Shown here one piece after another: positions 1 to 10,635 of a stretch of 64,000 nucleotides of DNA (its first letter is position 1; each line of letters begins with the position of its first letter). The stretch is from NCBI GenBank assembly GCA_035651815.1, contig DASRFB010000130.1, forward strand, positions 1 to 64,000, written 5' to 3'. The notes below the pieces were generated by a model. The model was not told the origin of the DNA. It was given only the letters and a program-made list of their open reading frames with translations, and made no database searches. Source of the stretch: VBDM01 sp035651815 (GTDB lineage Bacteria; Pseudomonadota; Gammaproteobacteria; Burkholderiales; SG8-39). Made by a program: the position numbers and the translations under genes.

Positions 1-1602
<1,602 letters not shown>

Positions 1603-1608
1603 GGCCGC

Positions 1609-4215
1609 TCAGGCGGCTCTCTTCGCCTTCGCGGTCCTGCCCCGGGCGGAGCGGCCCTTCGCTTGCTTCGCGGCTGGCGCCTTCGCGGCCTTCGCGCGCG
1701 CCGGCTTTGCACGGGGTGCTTGCGCCCTGGCGGACGCGGCCGGCTTCTCGGCCGGCGGCTGGGGCTTCGTCGCCTTGCCAGCGCGGGGAGCGAACTCGAA
1801 TCGCACGTTGCCGTCGGGGCCGCGCACCAGGAATGCGGAGAACGGACGGCCCTTGCGCGAGATGAACCGGTGCAGCAGGTCGGTCTTGCCGGTCGCGAGC
1901 AGCTTCTCGATCTGCTCGCGCTCGATCGGGCGCTGCAGGATGATGCGCCCGGAGCGGAAATCGCAACGCCGCTCGGGGCCGACGCTGTTCTCGCACGCGT
2001 AAGACATCGGCTGCTCGAACACCCGGCCGCCGCACTTCGGGCACGTGCCGAGCGGCGTGTGTCCGGAGAAGTCGACCTTCTCCTGGGCTTCGGCCTGGCC
2101 GAAATCGAACTCGGCCTTGAACTCCGGAGAGAGCTTCACCACGGCGGCGAACGGCTTGCCGAGGCGGCTGCGGAAACCCTGGAGCGGACCGACCGAGCGC
2201 TTGGACACGAGCTCCTCGATCTCCTCGGGGGCGAACTCGCGGCTCGATACGACCTTCCAGATCGAGAAGTCGCACTTCTGGCACTGGAACTTGCGGTAGT
2301 TCTCCTGGATCTTTCCTCCGCACTTCGGGCACGGTGCCTTCAGCGTCAGGAACGCCGTGTCCGGAATCTCGCCGTTCTTGATGCGAGCCACCATCTCCTT
2401 GGTCAGGTCGACGATGTGATCCATGAACTCGCTGCGCTCGAGCTGGCCGTGCTCCATCTGGTTGAGCTTGAACTCCCAGTTGCCGGTCAGCTCCGGCGAC
2501 GACAGCTCGGTAACGCCGAAATGGCGCAGCGCGAACAGGAGCGAGAACGCCTTGGGCGTGGGTTGCAGCTCGCGCCCGTTACGATGCACGTAATCCTCCT
2601 GGATGAGTCCTTCGATGATCTGCGCCCGGGTCGCCGGCGTGCCGAGGCCCTTCTCGCGCATCGCCTCGCGCAGCTCCTCGTCTTCGACGAGCTTTCCTGC
2701 GCCCTCCATCGCGGAGAGGAGCGTCGCTTCGGTGAAGCGCGCCGGCGGACGCGTCTGCGCCGGCCGCACCTCGATGGTCGACGTCTGCACCTTGTCGCCG
2801 TCCTTCACCGGTACGAGGCGGGTCGAGTCCTCTTCGTCGGCCTCCTTGCCGTAGACCTGCAGCCATCCGGGCTGAGTCAGCACCCGCCCCTCGGTCTTGA
2901 ACGGCTCGCCTTCGACGCGCGTGATGCGCGTGGTCACGAGGTATTCGGCCGCCGGGAAGAACACCGCGAGGAAGCGCTTCACCACCAGGTCGTAGATCTT
3001 GGCCTCGGCCTCGTTGAGCTGCTTCGGCTGCTGCAGTGTCGGAATGATGGCGAAGTGATCCGAGATCTTCTTGTCATCGAAGATCCTGCGGTTGGGCTTT
3101 ACCCATGACTTCCTGAGGACCGTGCCGGCATGCTTGGCGTACGTCCCGCCCTTGCGGCCGGCGAACATCTCCATGGTCTTCTTGACGGTTCCGACATAGT
3201 CTTCGGGGAGCGCGCGCGAGTCCGTGCGCGGATACGTGAGCGACTTGTGGCGCTCGTACAGCGCCTGGGCGAGCGAGAGCGTCGTGCGCGCCGAGAAGCC
3301 GAAGCGGCCGTTCGCCTCGCGCTGCAGGCTGGTGAGGTCGTACAGGAGCGGCGAGAGCTGTGTCGAGGGCTTCGCCTCTTCGGTGACGATGCCGGCCCGG
3401 CCCTCGCATTTCGCGCGTATCGCCTGCGCCCGCGGCTCGTCCCAGAGGCGCTCCGCGCGAGCCTCGGCGTCCTCGTCCTTGTTCTTCTCGAACGTCTCGT
3501 CGAACCAGCGGCCGGCGTATTCGCCGGCGGCCGCGGCGAAGGTCGCGTGCACCTCCCAGTAGTCGCGCGCCACGAACTTGCGGATTTTCTCCTCGCGGTC
3601 CACGAGGATCGTGAGCGTCGGCGTCTGCACGCGGCCGACTGTGGTCTTGTAGAAGCCGCCTTCCTTCGAATTGAAGGCCGTCATCGCCCGCGTGCCGTTG
3701 ATGCCGACCAGCCAATCCGATTCCGATCGCGACACCGCCGCGTCGGCGAGCGGCAGCATGTCGCGGTCGCGGCGCAGCTTCTCGAAACCCTCGCTGATGG
3801 CGGAAGGCGTCATCGATTGCAGCCAGAGCCGCTCGACCGGCTTCTTCACGCCGGCGTGCCGCATGATGTAGCGGAAGATGAGCTCGCCTTCCCGGCCCGC
3901 GTCGCACGCGTTGACGATACCGGTAACGTCCTTGCGCTTGAGAAGCTTCACCAGCAGCTTGAGCCGGTCCTCTGTCCTCTCGATCGGCTGCAGATCGAAA
4001 TGCGGCGGGATGACCGGGAGATTGGCGAAGGACCACTTGCCGCGCTTCACTTCCACGCCTTCGGGCGGAACGAGCTCGAGCAGATGGCCGATGGCGGAGG
4101 ACAGGACGTATGCCCTGCTCTCGTAGTAATCGCCGTGACGCGTGAACCCGCCCAGGACCCGGGCGATGTCGTTCGCGACCGAAGGCTTTTCCGCGATGAT
4201 GAGTTTCTTGCTCAT
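1609..4215 (-). CDS. topB: DNA topoisomerase III
   Basis: Type IA topoisomerase of 868 residues that relaxes negative supercoils and decatenates DNA by single-strand passage. The N-terminus MSKKLIIAEKPSVA begins the TOPRIM domain, DAGREGELIFR is the metal-binding part, GRVQTPTL lies in the toroid, and SLTYPRTDSRALPEDY contains the catalytic tyrosine. After the core come zinc-ribbon-like segments with CPKCGGKI and CPKCGGRV, and the last 45 residues are a Lys/Ala/Arg-rich tail that probably binds nucleic acid. I chose the ATG at 4215, which opens directly on the family consensus; a GTG 12 bases upstream is possible. It lies downstream of smg on the same strand, 201 bases away. Confidence 0.95.
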   Translation of the reverse strand: MSKKLIIAEKPSVANDIARVLGGFTRHGDYYESRAYVLSSAIGHLLELVPPEGVEVKRGKWSFANLPVIPPHFDLQPIERTEDRLKLLVKLLKRKDVTGIVNACDAGREGELIFRYIMRHAGVKKPVERLWLQSMTPSAISEGFEKLRRDRDMLPLADAAVSRSESDWLVGINGTRAMTAFNSKEGGFYKTTVGRVQTPTLTILVDREEKIRKFVARDYWEVHATFAAAAGEYAGRWFDETFEKNKDEDAEARAERLWDEPRAQAIRAKCEGRAGIVTEEAKPSTQLSPLLYDLTSLQREANGRFGFSARTTLSLAQALYERHKSLTYPRTDSRALPEDYVGTVKKTMEMFAGRKGGTYAKHAGTVLRKSWVKPNRRIFDDKKISDHFAIIPTLQQPKQLNEAEAKIYDLVVKRFLAVFFPAAEYLVTTRITRVEGEPFKTEGRVLTQPGWLQVYGKEADEEDSTRLVPVKDGDKVQTSTIEVRPAQTRPPARFTEATLLSAMEGAGKLVEDEELREAMREKGLGTPATRAQIIEGLIQEDYVHRNGRELQPTPKAFSLLFALRHFGVTELSSPELTGNWEFKLNQMEHGQLERSEFMDHIVDLTKEMVARIKNGEIPDTAFLTLKAPCPKCGGKIQENYRKFQCQKCDFSIWKVVSSREFAPEEIEELVSKRSVGPLQGFRSRLGKPFAAVVKLSPEFKAEFDFGQAEAQEKVDFSGHTPLGTCPKCGGRVFEQPMSYACENSVGPERRCDFRSGRIILQRPIEREQIEKLLATGKTDLLHRFISRKGRPFSAFLVRGPDGNVRFEFAPRAGKATKPQPPAEKPAASARAQAPRAKPARAKAAKAPAAKQAKGRSARGRTAKAKRAA

Positions 4216-4416
4216 ACGATGCTTCACGGCGACTTACGCAGGCATTGACCATGCGACGCGTTTCGCGTTCACGGAATGCGAAGAGGGAAGAATGCGTGCG
4301 CCGATCGAAGCGCAGCATGATAAGTGCTTTTCGGGCCGCGACGCAAGAAAGCGGTCGGCGGGCCCTTGCAAGGCCTCGATCGATTTCGAAAAAGGGCGAC
4401 CGGCGCCGCGCGCCGA

Positions 4417-4875
4417 TCAATGCATCTGACGCTTCTCGCCGTCCGGGAGCAGCTCGTCGAGCACCAGAGCGTCGACGCTGCCGCGCTGCGTCCAGAGAAC
4501 CATGAGGACGATCACCTTGAACTTGTCGAGTCCGACGACTTCGTCGGGCAGCGCCATCGCGCGCTCGATGATCAACTCACGCATCCTCGGCGCGAGAATG
4601 CGGGCGCTTTCGAGGAATGCCAAAAAGCCGCGGGTCTCGGTCGAGAGCTTGGCGGTCTCCTGCGCGTTGTACCCGCGGAAGGTGGGACGCAGGTCCAGGC
4701 ATTCGAGGCGCCCGGTCGCGTGCGGAGTCGCCAAGCCGTTGAGCCAGTCCAGGGCTTCGTGGATGTCTTCGTTCTCGAATCCGGCGGCGTGCAGCTTGCG
4801 CGCCAGCGTCTCGTGGTCGGGGCGGCCGTCGGCTTGGTAGAAGTTTTCGAAGAGATATACGAGAACGTCGAACAT
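4417..4875 (-). CDS. smg: Smg family protein (DUF494)
   Basis: Small acidic protein of 152 residues matching the Smg/DUF494 family at full length (MFDVLVYLFENF at the start, DELLPDGEKRQ near the end). Its molecular function is not established. The family is usually found next to dprA and a topoisomerase gene, as here. It starts 20 bases after the dprA stop and is probably cotranscribed with it. The ATG at 4875 is preferred because the family consensus begins exactly there; the frame remains open upstream into the dprA 3' end. Confidence 0.9.
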   Translation of the reverse strand: MFDVLVYLFENFYQADGRPDHETLARKLHAAGFENEDIHEALDWLNGLATPHATGRLECLDLRPTFRGYNAQETAKLSTETRGFLAFLESARILAPRMRELIIERAMALPDEVVGLDKFKVIVLMVLWTQRGSVDALVLDELLPDGEKRQMH

Positions 4876-4895
4876 GTTTTGCGATTGTCCTATTC

Positions 4896-5963
4896 TCACG
4901 AAACCCGTTGATATAAGCCTCCCGAGAGGCTCCCGACCTTCCCTTCCAACTCGAGTTGCAGCAGCATTGCCGATACCGCGTCCGCGGTCAAGCCGCTCCG
5001 CGCGACCAGCGTGTCGATATCGCACGGATCGAAGCCCATGTGCCCGAGCAGCTTGCTCTCAGGCAATGGAGCGCGCGCTTCGCGCGTCGCGCTTGGCGCG
5101 ACGCCGAGCTCGTCCAGCACGTCCTGCGCGCTCTCCACGAGCTTCGCGCCCTGCTTGATCAGCGCGTGGCAGCCCTTCGAGAGCGGAGAATGTATGGATC
5201 CGGGGATCGCGAACACATCGCGTCCCTGCTCGGCGGCGAGGCGCGCGGTGATCATGGAACCGGACGGCAGCGCCGCCTCGACGACCAGGCAGCCGCGCGT
5301 CAGTCCCGCGATCAAGCGGTTGCGGCGCGGGAAGTTGGCCTGGAGAGGAGGCGTGCCGAGCGGAAATTCCGAGACGAGCGCGCCGCGCGACGCGATCTGA
5401 TCGGCGAGCGGCTGGTTCGTCCTGGGGTAGACGATGTCGGCACCGGTTCCGAGGATCGCCACCGTTCCGGCGGATCCCTCGAGCCCGCCGCGGTGTGCGG
5501 CGCTGTCGACGCCGAGGGCGAGGCCGCTCACCACGGTGACTCCCGAGGCGCTGAGCGCGCGGGCGAAGGCCTGCGCGTTCGCAAGGCCCTGGGGCGTGGC
5601 GTTGCGGCTGCCGACCACGGCCAGCGATGTCGCCGACAGATAGGCCGGGTCCCCCTGCACGTAGAGCAGCGCGGGCGGATCCGGTATTTCGAACAGCTGC
5701 TTCGGATAGGCGTCGTCGGTCAGCGAGAGGATCGTCCTGCCCGGGCGGGAGCACCATTCGAGTGCGCGCTCGACAGCGACGGCGCGATCGCGGCTGGCAA
5801 TGGCGCGCGCGAGCGCTTCCGGCACGGTGCGCGCGAGCGTCGCGGCGGACGCATCGAGCACCCGCCGCGGCAACCCGAAGGTCGAAAGCAGCGCGCGCAT
5901 GGACGGGCCGCCGAGTCCGGGAACGAGACTGAGGTCGATCCAGGCCGCGAGTTCGGGGTCCAA
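4896..5963 (-). CDS. dprA: DNA-processing protein DprA
   Basis: DprA/Smf loads RecA on incoming single-stranded DNA during natural transformation. The 355-residue protein has an N-terminal helical part (DPELAAWIDLSLVPGLGG), the Rossmann-like core with VGSRNATPQG, GLALGVDSAAHRG and FPRRNRLIAGL, and a C-terminal winged-helix-like DML1 domain (FDPCDIDTLVARSGL). No ATG fits: I chose the TTG at 5963 because the protein then begins LDPELAAW, as in relatives. The frame is open much further upstream inside the LysM gene, but that part does not resemble DprA. It is 44 bases downstream of the LysM gene and leads into smg. Confidence 0.92.
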   Translation of the reverse strand: MDPELAAWIDLSLVPGLGGPSMRALLSTFGLPRRVLDASAATLARTVPEALARAIASRDRAVAVERALEWCSRPGRTILSLTDDAYPKQLFEIPDPPALLYVQGDPAYLSATSLAVVGSRNATPQGLANAQAFARALSASGVTVVSGLALGVDSAAHRGGLEGSAGTVAILGTGADIVYPRTNQPLADQIASRGALVSEFPLGTPPLQANFPRRNRLIAGLTRGCLVVEAALPSGSMITARLAAEQGRDVFAIPGSIHSPLSKGCHALIKQGAKLVESAQDVLDELGVAPSATREARAPLPESKLLGHMGFDPCDIDTLVARSGLTADAVSAMLLQLELEGKVGSLSGGLYQRVS

Positions 5964-6007
5964 GAGATCGCCCGCAGTCGAGCTTCGAAGGCGCCCGCTC
6001 GCTGCGA

Positions 6008-7111
6008 TCAGGGCGTTTGGACCACGTCGCCCGGTGTGAGCTGGCGCGAGCTCTCCATCACGAGCGCATACGAGACGTTGTCGAACACCCTGAATACGAA
6101 CGCGAGACCATAGCGCTCGTCGGGTAGCCGGAACTTCGGCGCGGTGTCGCGCGACAACCCCGATTCGGGATCGGGGATCAGGGCACCGGTCCGGTACAGC
6201 GCGAGCACGTGACCATGCTCCAAGCCGTCGCGCGCGCCCCTGTTGATGGAGATGATCGAATGCCGGCCGCCCTCGGCGGTCGCCAAACCGTCGTACAGCC
6301 CGATCACGCGGCCCTTCACCGCCTTGCTCGGCGCATGCGGCGCGTATTTGATCGGCGCCGGCTTCCCTGCGGCGACCAGGCGGTCGCCGGCGGTGATCTC
6401 CTGTTTCGAAGAGACGATCTGAACGGTCGCCGGGTCGCCTCCGCGCGTCACGCGCGCCGTCCCGAGGTAGACCGCTTCGTAGCCGAGCGTCCTGTTGTCG
6501 TCGGGATCGACCAGCGGCCGTCCCTGCCGGTATACCTGCCAGATCTCCTCCGGCGACTTGCCGAAGCCGGTGACGTAGGCGATGCCGCCTCGTCCGAGGT
6601 ACACGTGACTCTCCTGGGTGGCGATGATGCGGGGCGCCTTTGCGAGGCCGCCGTTCTCGATCACGAGCGGCTGCGTGAGGAACGGCTCGATGACGTTCGC
6701 CGGGATGGCCGGAATTGCCTCCGCCGAGATCGGCTCGCTGTAGATCTTCGGGCCGAGGCGTTCGGTGGAACCGCCTTGGCCGAGCTGGAGCCGCAACTGC
6801 GGCTGCGCCTCCCCGAGCCGCAGCTGCGGCTGACCGTCCCCACCCGGACCCGCGCCGGTCCGGTCGAGGACGATCGTGCTGCCCGGCACGATCTCGTGCG
6901 GGTTGCGGATCTGCTCCTGGTTCAGCCGCCATATCTCGGGCCAGCGCCAGGGGTCCTTCAGGAACTTGACGGCGATGCTCCACAGCGTGTCGCCCTTTTG
7001 CACGACGTAGCTGTCCGGAGCGTTTTCCTTGAGTTGAATGTCGCCCTGCGCATGGACGAGAGCAGCGGCGCAGAGGAAGGACGCGACAACGGCTGTGATA
7101 GACTTTTTCAT
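6008..7111 (-). CDS. LysM-domain exported protein
   Basis: A 367-residue exported protein. It begins with a signal peptide (MKKSITAVVASFLCAAALVHA, cleavage expected after AHA/VHA near residue 21), then one LysM peptidoglycan-binding domain at about 34-85 (SYVVQKGDTLWSIAVKF). A short Gln/Leu-rich repeat (QPQLRL twice) links it to a long C-terminal region that I recognise only as the conserved tail of proteobacterial LysM proteins encoded beside dprA. It is the first gene of the minus-strand run LysM-dprA-smg-topB and diverges from def. Its exact role at the cell wall is unknown; an envelope function is inferred. Confidence 0.88.
   Translation of the reverse strand: MKKSITAVVASFLCAAALVHAQGDIQLKENAPDSYVVQKGDTLWSIAVKFLKDPWRWPEIWRLNQEQIRNPHEIVPGSTIVLDRTGAGPGGDGQPQLRLGEAQPQLRLQLGQGGSTERLGPKIYSEPISAEAIPAIPANVIEPFLTQPLVIENGGLAKAPRIIATQESHVYLGRGGIAYVTGFGKSPEEIWQVYRQGRPLVDPDDNRTLGYEAVYLGTARVTRGGDPATVQIVSSKQEITAGDRLVAAGKPAPIKYAPHAPSKAVKGRVIGLYDGLATAEGGRHSIISINRGARDGLEHGHVLALYRTGALIPDPESGLSRDTAPKFRLPDERYGLAFVFRVFDNVSYALVMESSRQLTPGDVVQTP
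6788..6832 (-). repeat. Intragenic direct repeat encoding QPQLRL
   Basis: Two 18-base copies at 6788-6805 and 6815-6832 match at 17 of 18 positions with a 27-base (9-codon) period, in frame with the LysM gene. The second copy contains the perfect 16-base palindrome AGCCGCAGCTGCGGCT. The repeat lies in the linker after the LysM domain and is a candidate for length variation by slippage. Confidence 0.7.
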
Positions 7112-7179
7112 GACTGCCTCGTCTGGAAACGGGCGTCGCCGCCCCAACATGCCCCAGAGTAGCCCCTTTTTTACAGTCT

Positions 7180-7202
7180 GCATTAAATTCTGAACGTAAT
7201 GC
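7180..7202. other. Inverted repeat in the LysM/def divergent spacer
   Basis: GCATTA and TAATGC form a 6-base inverted repeat separated by 11 bases in the only AT-rich part of the 111-base spacer between the LysM gene and def. The position suits an operator or overlapping divergent promoters (TTGCAA and TTTACA hexamers are nearby), but no regulator can be assigned. Confidence 0.3.
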
Positions 7203-7222
7203 GTTAAATTTGCAAGTTTTTT

Positions 7223-7726
7223 ATGGCTGCTCTGAACATCCTTCGCTATCCCGATCCCCGCCTCTACAAAAAGGCGGCGAGCGTTACTGAGGTGAACGAA
7301 GAGATACGCACCTTGGTGGACGACATGGCGCAAACGATGTACGCGGCGCCAGGCATCGGCCTGGCGGCGACGCAGGTCGATGTGCACAAGCGCATCATCG
7401 TCATCGACACGTCGGAGACGAAAGACCGGCTCCTCGTGCTCATCAATCCCGAGATCATCGCGCGTGAAGGCGTGCAGTTCTGCGAGGAGGGCTGCCTTTC
7501 GCTGCCCGGAATCTACGAGCCGGTAGAGCGCTCGGAGCGCGTCACGGTGCGCGCGCTCGACCGCGACGGCAAGCCACTCACCCTCGCCGCCGACAAGCTC
7601 CTCGCCATCTGCGTCCAGCACGAGATGGACCACCTCGAAGGCAAGGTCTTCGTCGAGTACCTGTCGCGCCTCAAGCAGCAGCGCATCAAGGCCAAGTTGC
7701 AGAAGCAGCTTCGCAAGAGCGCCTAG
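7223..7726 (+). CDS. def: Peptide deformylase
   Basis: Metal-dependent enzyme of 167 residues that removes the formyl group from N-terminal formyl-methionine of nascent proteins. All three family motifs are present: PGIGLAATQ (about residue 44), EEGCLSLPG (metal-ligand Cys) and QHEMDHLEG (two metal-ligand His and the catalytic Glu). Its neighbour fmt makes the formyl-methionyl-tRNA whose formyl group Def later removes, and the two are 41 bases apart in the same direction. The start at 7223 gives the family N-terminus MAALNILRYPDPRL. Confidence 0.97.
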   Translation: MAALNILRYPDPRLYKKAASVTEVNEEIRTLVDDMAQTMYAAPGIGLAATQVDVHKRIIVIDTSETKDRLLVLINPEIIAREGVQFCEEGCLSLPGIYEPVERSERVTVRALDRDGKPLTLAADKLLAICVQHEMDHLEGKVFVEYLSRLKQQRIKAKLQKQLRKSA

Positions 7727-7767
7727 ACGGCGCTTCCCGATCACGGCGGTCAGCCGAGGCCCGGATC

Positions 7768-8706
7768 ATGAAGCTCATCTTCGCGGGTACCCCGTCCTTC
7801 GCCGTCCAGATTCTCGACGCTCTCCTGGGTTCGGGGCACCGCGTGATCGCGGTCCTGACGCAGCCCGACCGCCCGGCGGGTCGCGGGCTCGGCGAATCCG
7901 CCTCCGACGTGAAGAAGCGCGCTCTCGAGCACGGAATCGCGGTGCTGCAGCCGGTGTCGTTGCGAGACGCGGCCTCACAGTCGCAGGTCGCCGCCCTCGA
8001 GCCCGACGTCATGGTGGTCGCGGCGTACGGGCTGATACTGCCCGAGCGCGTGCTCGGCATCCCGCGCCTGGGATGCATCAACGTGCATGCTTCCTTGCTG
8101 CCTCGCTGGCGTGGTGCCGCGCCGATCCAGCGCGCCCTCCTCGCGGGCGACGCCCGCACCGGCATTTCGATCATGCAGATGGACGCCGGGCTCGACACCG
8201 GGCCGGTGTTGTTGCAGGAGACCTGCGCGATCGGCGAAGACGATACCGCCGGCAGCTTGCACGATAGTCTGGCGCGTCTCGGCGCCGAATTATGCGTGCG
8301 CGCGCTCGACGGCTTGCAGGCGGGTACGCTGGTCGCGTCGCCGCAATCGCAGCCCGAAGCGAGCTACGCTCCGAAAATCCGCAAGGAGGAGGCCCGCATC
8401 GACTGGCGCGAGAGCGCGGTATCGGTGCGGCGTCGCGTGCGGGCCTTCGATCCGACGCCGGGGGCAACCGCGGTCCTGCGCGGCTCGGAGCTGAAGCTCT
8501 GGTCCTGCGCGCTCGTCCCGGGCGAGGGAGAACCGGGCGAAGTATTGAAGGTTGCGAGCGCCGGCCTACGGGTAGCCTGCGGCGACGGCGCCGTCCTCGT
8601 CACCGAGCTGCAGCGCCCCGGCGGACGGCGTCTGCGAGCTGGCGATTTCCTGCGCGGGTTTCCCGTGTCCGAAGGCGAGCGGTTCTCCGTCGGGACGGCG
8701 GGCTGA
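7768..8706 (+). CDS. fmt: Methionyl-tRNA formyltransferase
   Basis: Transfers a formyl group from 10-formyl-tetrahydrofolate to initiator Met-tRNA. The 312-residue length is normal. The N-terminal formyltransferase domain begins MKLIFAGTPSFAV and carries the active-site segment NVHASLLPRWRGAAPIQ and the MQMDAGLDTG loop; the C-terminal OB-like tRNA-binding domain covers about residues 205-312. It follows def closely and precedes rsmB, the common def-fmt-rsmB order. Confidence 0.97.
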   Translation: MKLIFAGTPSFAVQILDALLGSGHRVIAVLTQPDRPAGRGLGESASDVKKRALEHGIAVLQPVSLRDAASQSQVAALEPDVMVVAAYGLILPERVLGIPRLGCINVHASLLPRWRGAAPIQRALLAGDARTGISIMQMDAGLDTGPVLLQETCAIGEDDTAGSLHDSLARLGAELCVRALDGLQAGTLVASPQSQPEASYAPKIRKEEARIDWRESAVSVRRRVRAFDPTPGATAVLRGSELKLWSCALVPGEGEPGEVLKVASAGLRVACGDGAVLVTELQRPGGRRLRAGDFLRGFPVSEGERFSVGTAG

Positions 8707-8733
8707 TCGGCCGCGCCGGCGGGCGCGATTCAC

Positions 8734-8739
8734 TATAAT
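8734..8739 (+). promoter_or_regulatory. -10-like element upstream of rsmB
   Basis: A perfect TATAAT lies 31 bases before the rsmB start in an otherwise GC-rich fmt-rsmB spacer. No good -35 hexamer is visible at 16-18 bases upstream, so it may be a weak secondary promoter inside the operon. Confidence 0.3.
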
Positions 8740-8770
8740 GCCGTCACGCTCGTAACCTTGCGCCCGCGCC

Positions 8771-10069
8771 TTGGCCGAAATCGCCTTCAAACAATCCCAT
8801 TCGCTGGCGCAGTCTCTGGCGCTCGCGGGCGAAGTCGTCGGGCGCGTGCTGAACGGCTCGAGCCTCAACGCGGCGCTCGCGGAGGTGAGGACGCGCGCCC
8901 TTCCCGGGCCCCTCGTTGCCGCGGCGCAGGACCTGTCCTACGGCGCGCTGCGGGCGTACGGCCTCGTCGACGCCGCGCTCGATCGCCTGCTCGATAAACC
9001 GGTCGCCGACGCTACGCTGCGCGGTTTGCTGCTCGCCGCCTTGTGCGAGCTCATGGCGCGGCCCGAGGCCGCGCACGCGATCGTTCACCAGGCGGTGGAG
9101 GGCGCAACGCGCATCGGGCGAGCGCGGGCGAAGGGCCTGGTGAACGCGGTGCTGCGAAACTATCAGCGCCGCGCCGTCGCCTTGACCTCCGAGATAGACT
9201 CGACCGACACCGGCAGCTTCCGACATCCGCAGTGGTGGATCGACCTCGTGCGATCCGCTTACCCGGCGAATTGGCGCGACATCCTGCAGGCAGGCAACGA
9301 GCACCCGCCGATGACGCTGCGCGTGAACCGCCGTCGCTCGACCGTGGAAGCCTATCTCGGCAAGCTGCGCGATGCGGGCATCGCGGCACGTCATCTCGGG
9401 GCCGAGGCCGTGCGCCTGGAGGTCCCGAGGGGAGTGGAATCGCTTCCGGGGTTCGCGCGCGGCGAAGTATCCGTTCAGGACGCCGGGGCGCAATGGGCGG
9501 CGCGGCTGCTCGACGTCGCCCCGGGCATGCGCGTGCTCGATGCGTGTGCGGCCCCGGGAGGTAAGACCGCGCATGTTCTCGAGCGCGTCGACTGCGAACT
9601 CGTCGCCGCCGACATCGACTGCGCGCGCACCGACCGGATCGCGCAGAACCTCGCCCGGCTCGGACTGTCGGGCCGCGTCGTCGTGGCCGATTGCCGCGAG
9701 CCGGAGCGCTGTTTTGGCGCACAGCGCTTCGATCGCATCCTGCTCGATGCGCCGTGCTCGGCCTCCGGGGTGGTGCGCCGGCATCCGGACAGCAAGTGGC
9801 TGCGCCGGCGCGAGGACATCGCGGCTTTCGCCAGGACGCAGGCTTCGATGCTCGATGCGCTTTGGCGGGCGCTGGCCCCGGGCGGCAAGCTGCTGTATTC
9901 GACGTGCTCGGTGTTTCCGGCCGAGAACGTCGAGCAGGTCGCCGCCTTCCTCGAGCGCCGCCCGGACGCGGCCGCTGCGCCCGAAGCACCCGGCCGACCC
10001 CTGGGCCAGATAGTCCCGGACGCCGACAGCGACGGCTTCTTCTACGCGCTGCTGGAAAAACGCCCATGA
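8771..10069 (+). CDS. rsmB: 16S rRNA (cytosine(967)-C(5))-methyltransferase RsmB
   Basis: SAM-dependent methyltransferase that modifies C967 of 16S rRNA. The 432 residues comprise an N-terminal NusB-like RNA-binding domain (about 1-140) and a Rossmann methyltransferase domain with DACAAPGGKTAHVLE (SAM binding), DAPCSASGV (catalytic Cys) and YSTCSVFPAENVEQV (second conserved Cys). The start is a TTG; the first ATG options fall inside the conserved NusB-like domain. Its stop overlaps the start of the next gene as ATGA, indicating translational coupling. Confidence 0.95.
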   Translation: MAEIAFKQSHSLAQSLALAGEVVGRVLNGSSLNAALAEVRTRALPGPLVAAAQDLSYGALRAYGLVDAALDRLLDKPVADATLRGLLLAALCELMARPEAAHAIVHQAVEGATRIGRARAKGLVNAVLRNYQRRAVALTSEIDSTDTGSFRHPQWWIDLVRSAYPANWRDILQAGNEHPPMTLRVNRRRSTVEAYLGKLRDAGIAARHLGAEAVRLEVPRGVESLPGFARGEVSVQDAGAQWAARLLDVAPGMRVLDACAAPGGKTAHVLERVDCELVAADIDCARTDRIAQNLARLGLSGRVVVADCREPERCFGAQRFDRILLDAPCSASGVVRRHPDSKWLRRREDIAAFARTQASMLDALWRALAPGGKLLYSTCSVFPAENVEQVAAFLERRPDAAAAPEAPGRPLGQIVPDADSDGFFYALLEKRP

Positions 10070-10635
10070 CGCGATCACTGGGCTGGTTGTTCCTTTGCGC
10101 CACCCTGCTCCTCGGGGCGGGCGCGGTCCGCGCCGATTCCATCGAGGTGCTCGGCGTGGGCGTTGAGCCCGTCGACGAAGGTTACGTCGTGCACGCGGAC
10201 TTCTGGTTCGAGCTGTCGCCCCGCCTCGAGGAAGCGCTCGCGAATGGCGTGTCGCTCAATTTCATGGTCGAGTTCGAGCTGGTGCGCCCTCGCTGGTACT
10301 GGTTCGACGAGACCGCGGCCTCGGAGAAGCTGCAGGTCAAGCTCTCGTATCTGCCTTTGTCCCAGCAATACACCGTGGCGAGCGGCCCGGTGCAGCAGAG
10401 CTTCACGTCGCTCGCCGAGGCGCTCCGCGTCCTCGGACGCATCCGGAGCTGGCCCGTCATGGGCCGTGACCGGATCTCCGCGGGACAGAGCTATGTCGGC
10501 GCGATCCGAATGCGGCTCGACACCTCGCAGCTGCCCAAGGCCGTGCAGGTGATGGCCATGACCAGCCGCGATTGGACGCTCGTGTCGGACTGGCGGCGCT
10601 TCAGGTTCGTCGCGCCAGAAAAGGAGTCGCGATGA
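10066..10635 (+). CDS. DUF4390 exported protein
   Basis: A 189-residue protein with a signal peptide (first 24 residues, ending in ADS) and a conserved beta-rich DUF4390 domain. Its function is unknown. It is translationally coupled on both sides by ATGA overlaps: with rsmB upstream and with the sensor kinase downstream. This strict placement before a NtrY-like kinase is typical of betaproteobacteria and suggests a link to the membrane sensor, which is inference only. Confidence 0.82.
   Translation: MTRSLGWLFLCATLLLGAGAVRADSIEVLGVGVEPVDEGYVVHADFWFELSPRLEEALANGVSLNFMVEFELVRPRWYWFDETAASEKLQVKLSYLPLSQQYTVASGPVQQSFTSLAEALRVLGRIRSWPVMGRDRISAGQSYVGAIRMRLDTSQLPKAVQVMAMTSRDWTLVSDWRRFRFVAPEKESR

Noticed and set aside
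4916..4931. AGCCTC/GAGGCT hairpin as a terminator after dprA
   Set aside because: It lies inside the dprA coding end and is not followed by a T-run.
5964..6983. N-terminal extension of DprA through the LysM gene
   Set aside because: The extra 340 residues have no DprA similarity and overlap a gene with a signal peptide and a LysM domain in another frame.
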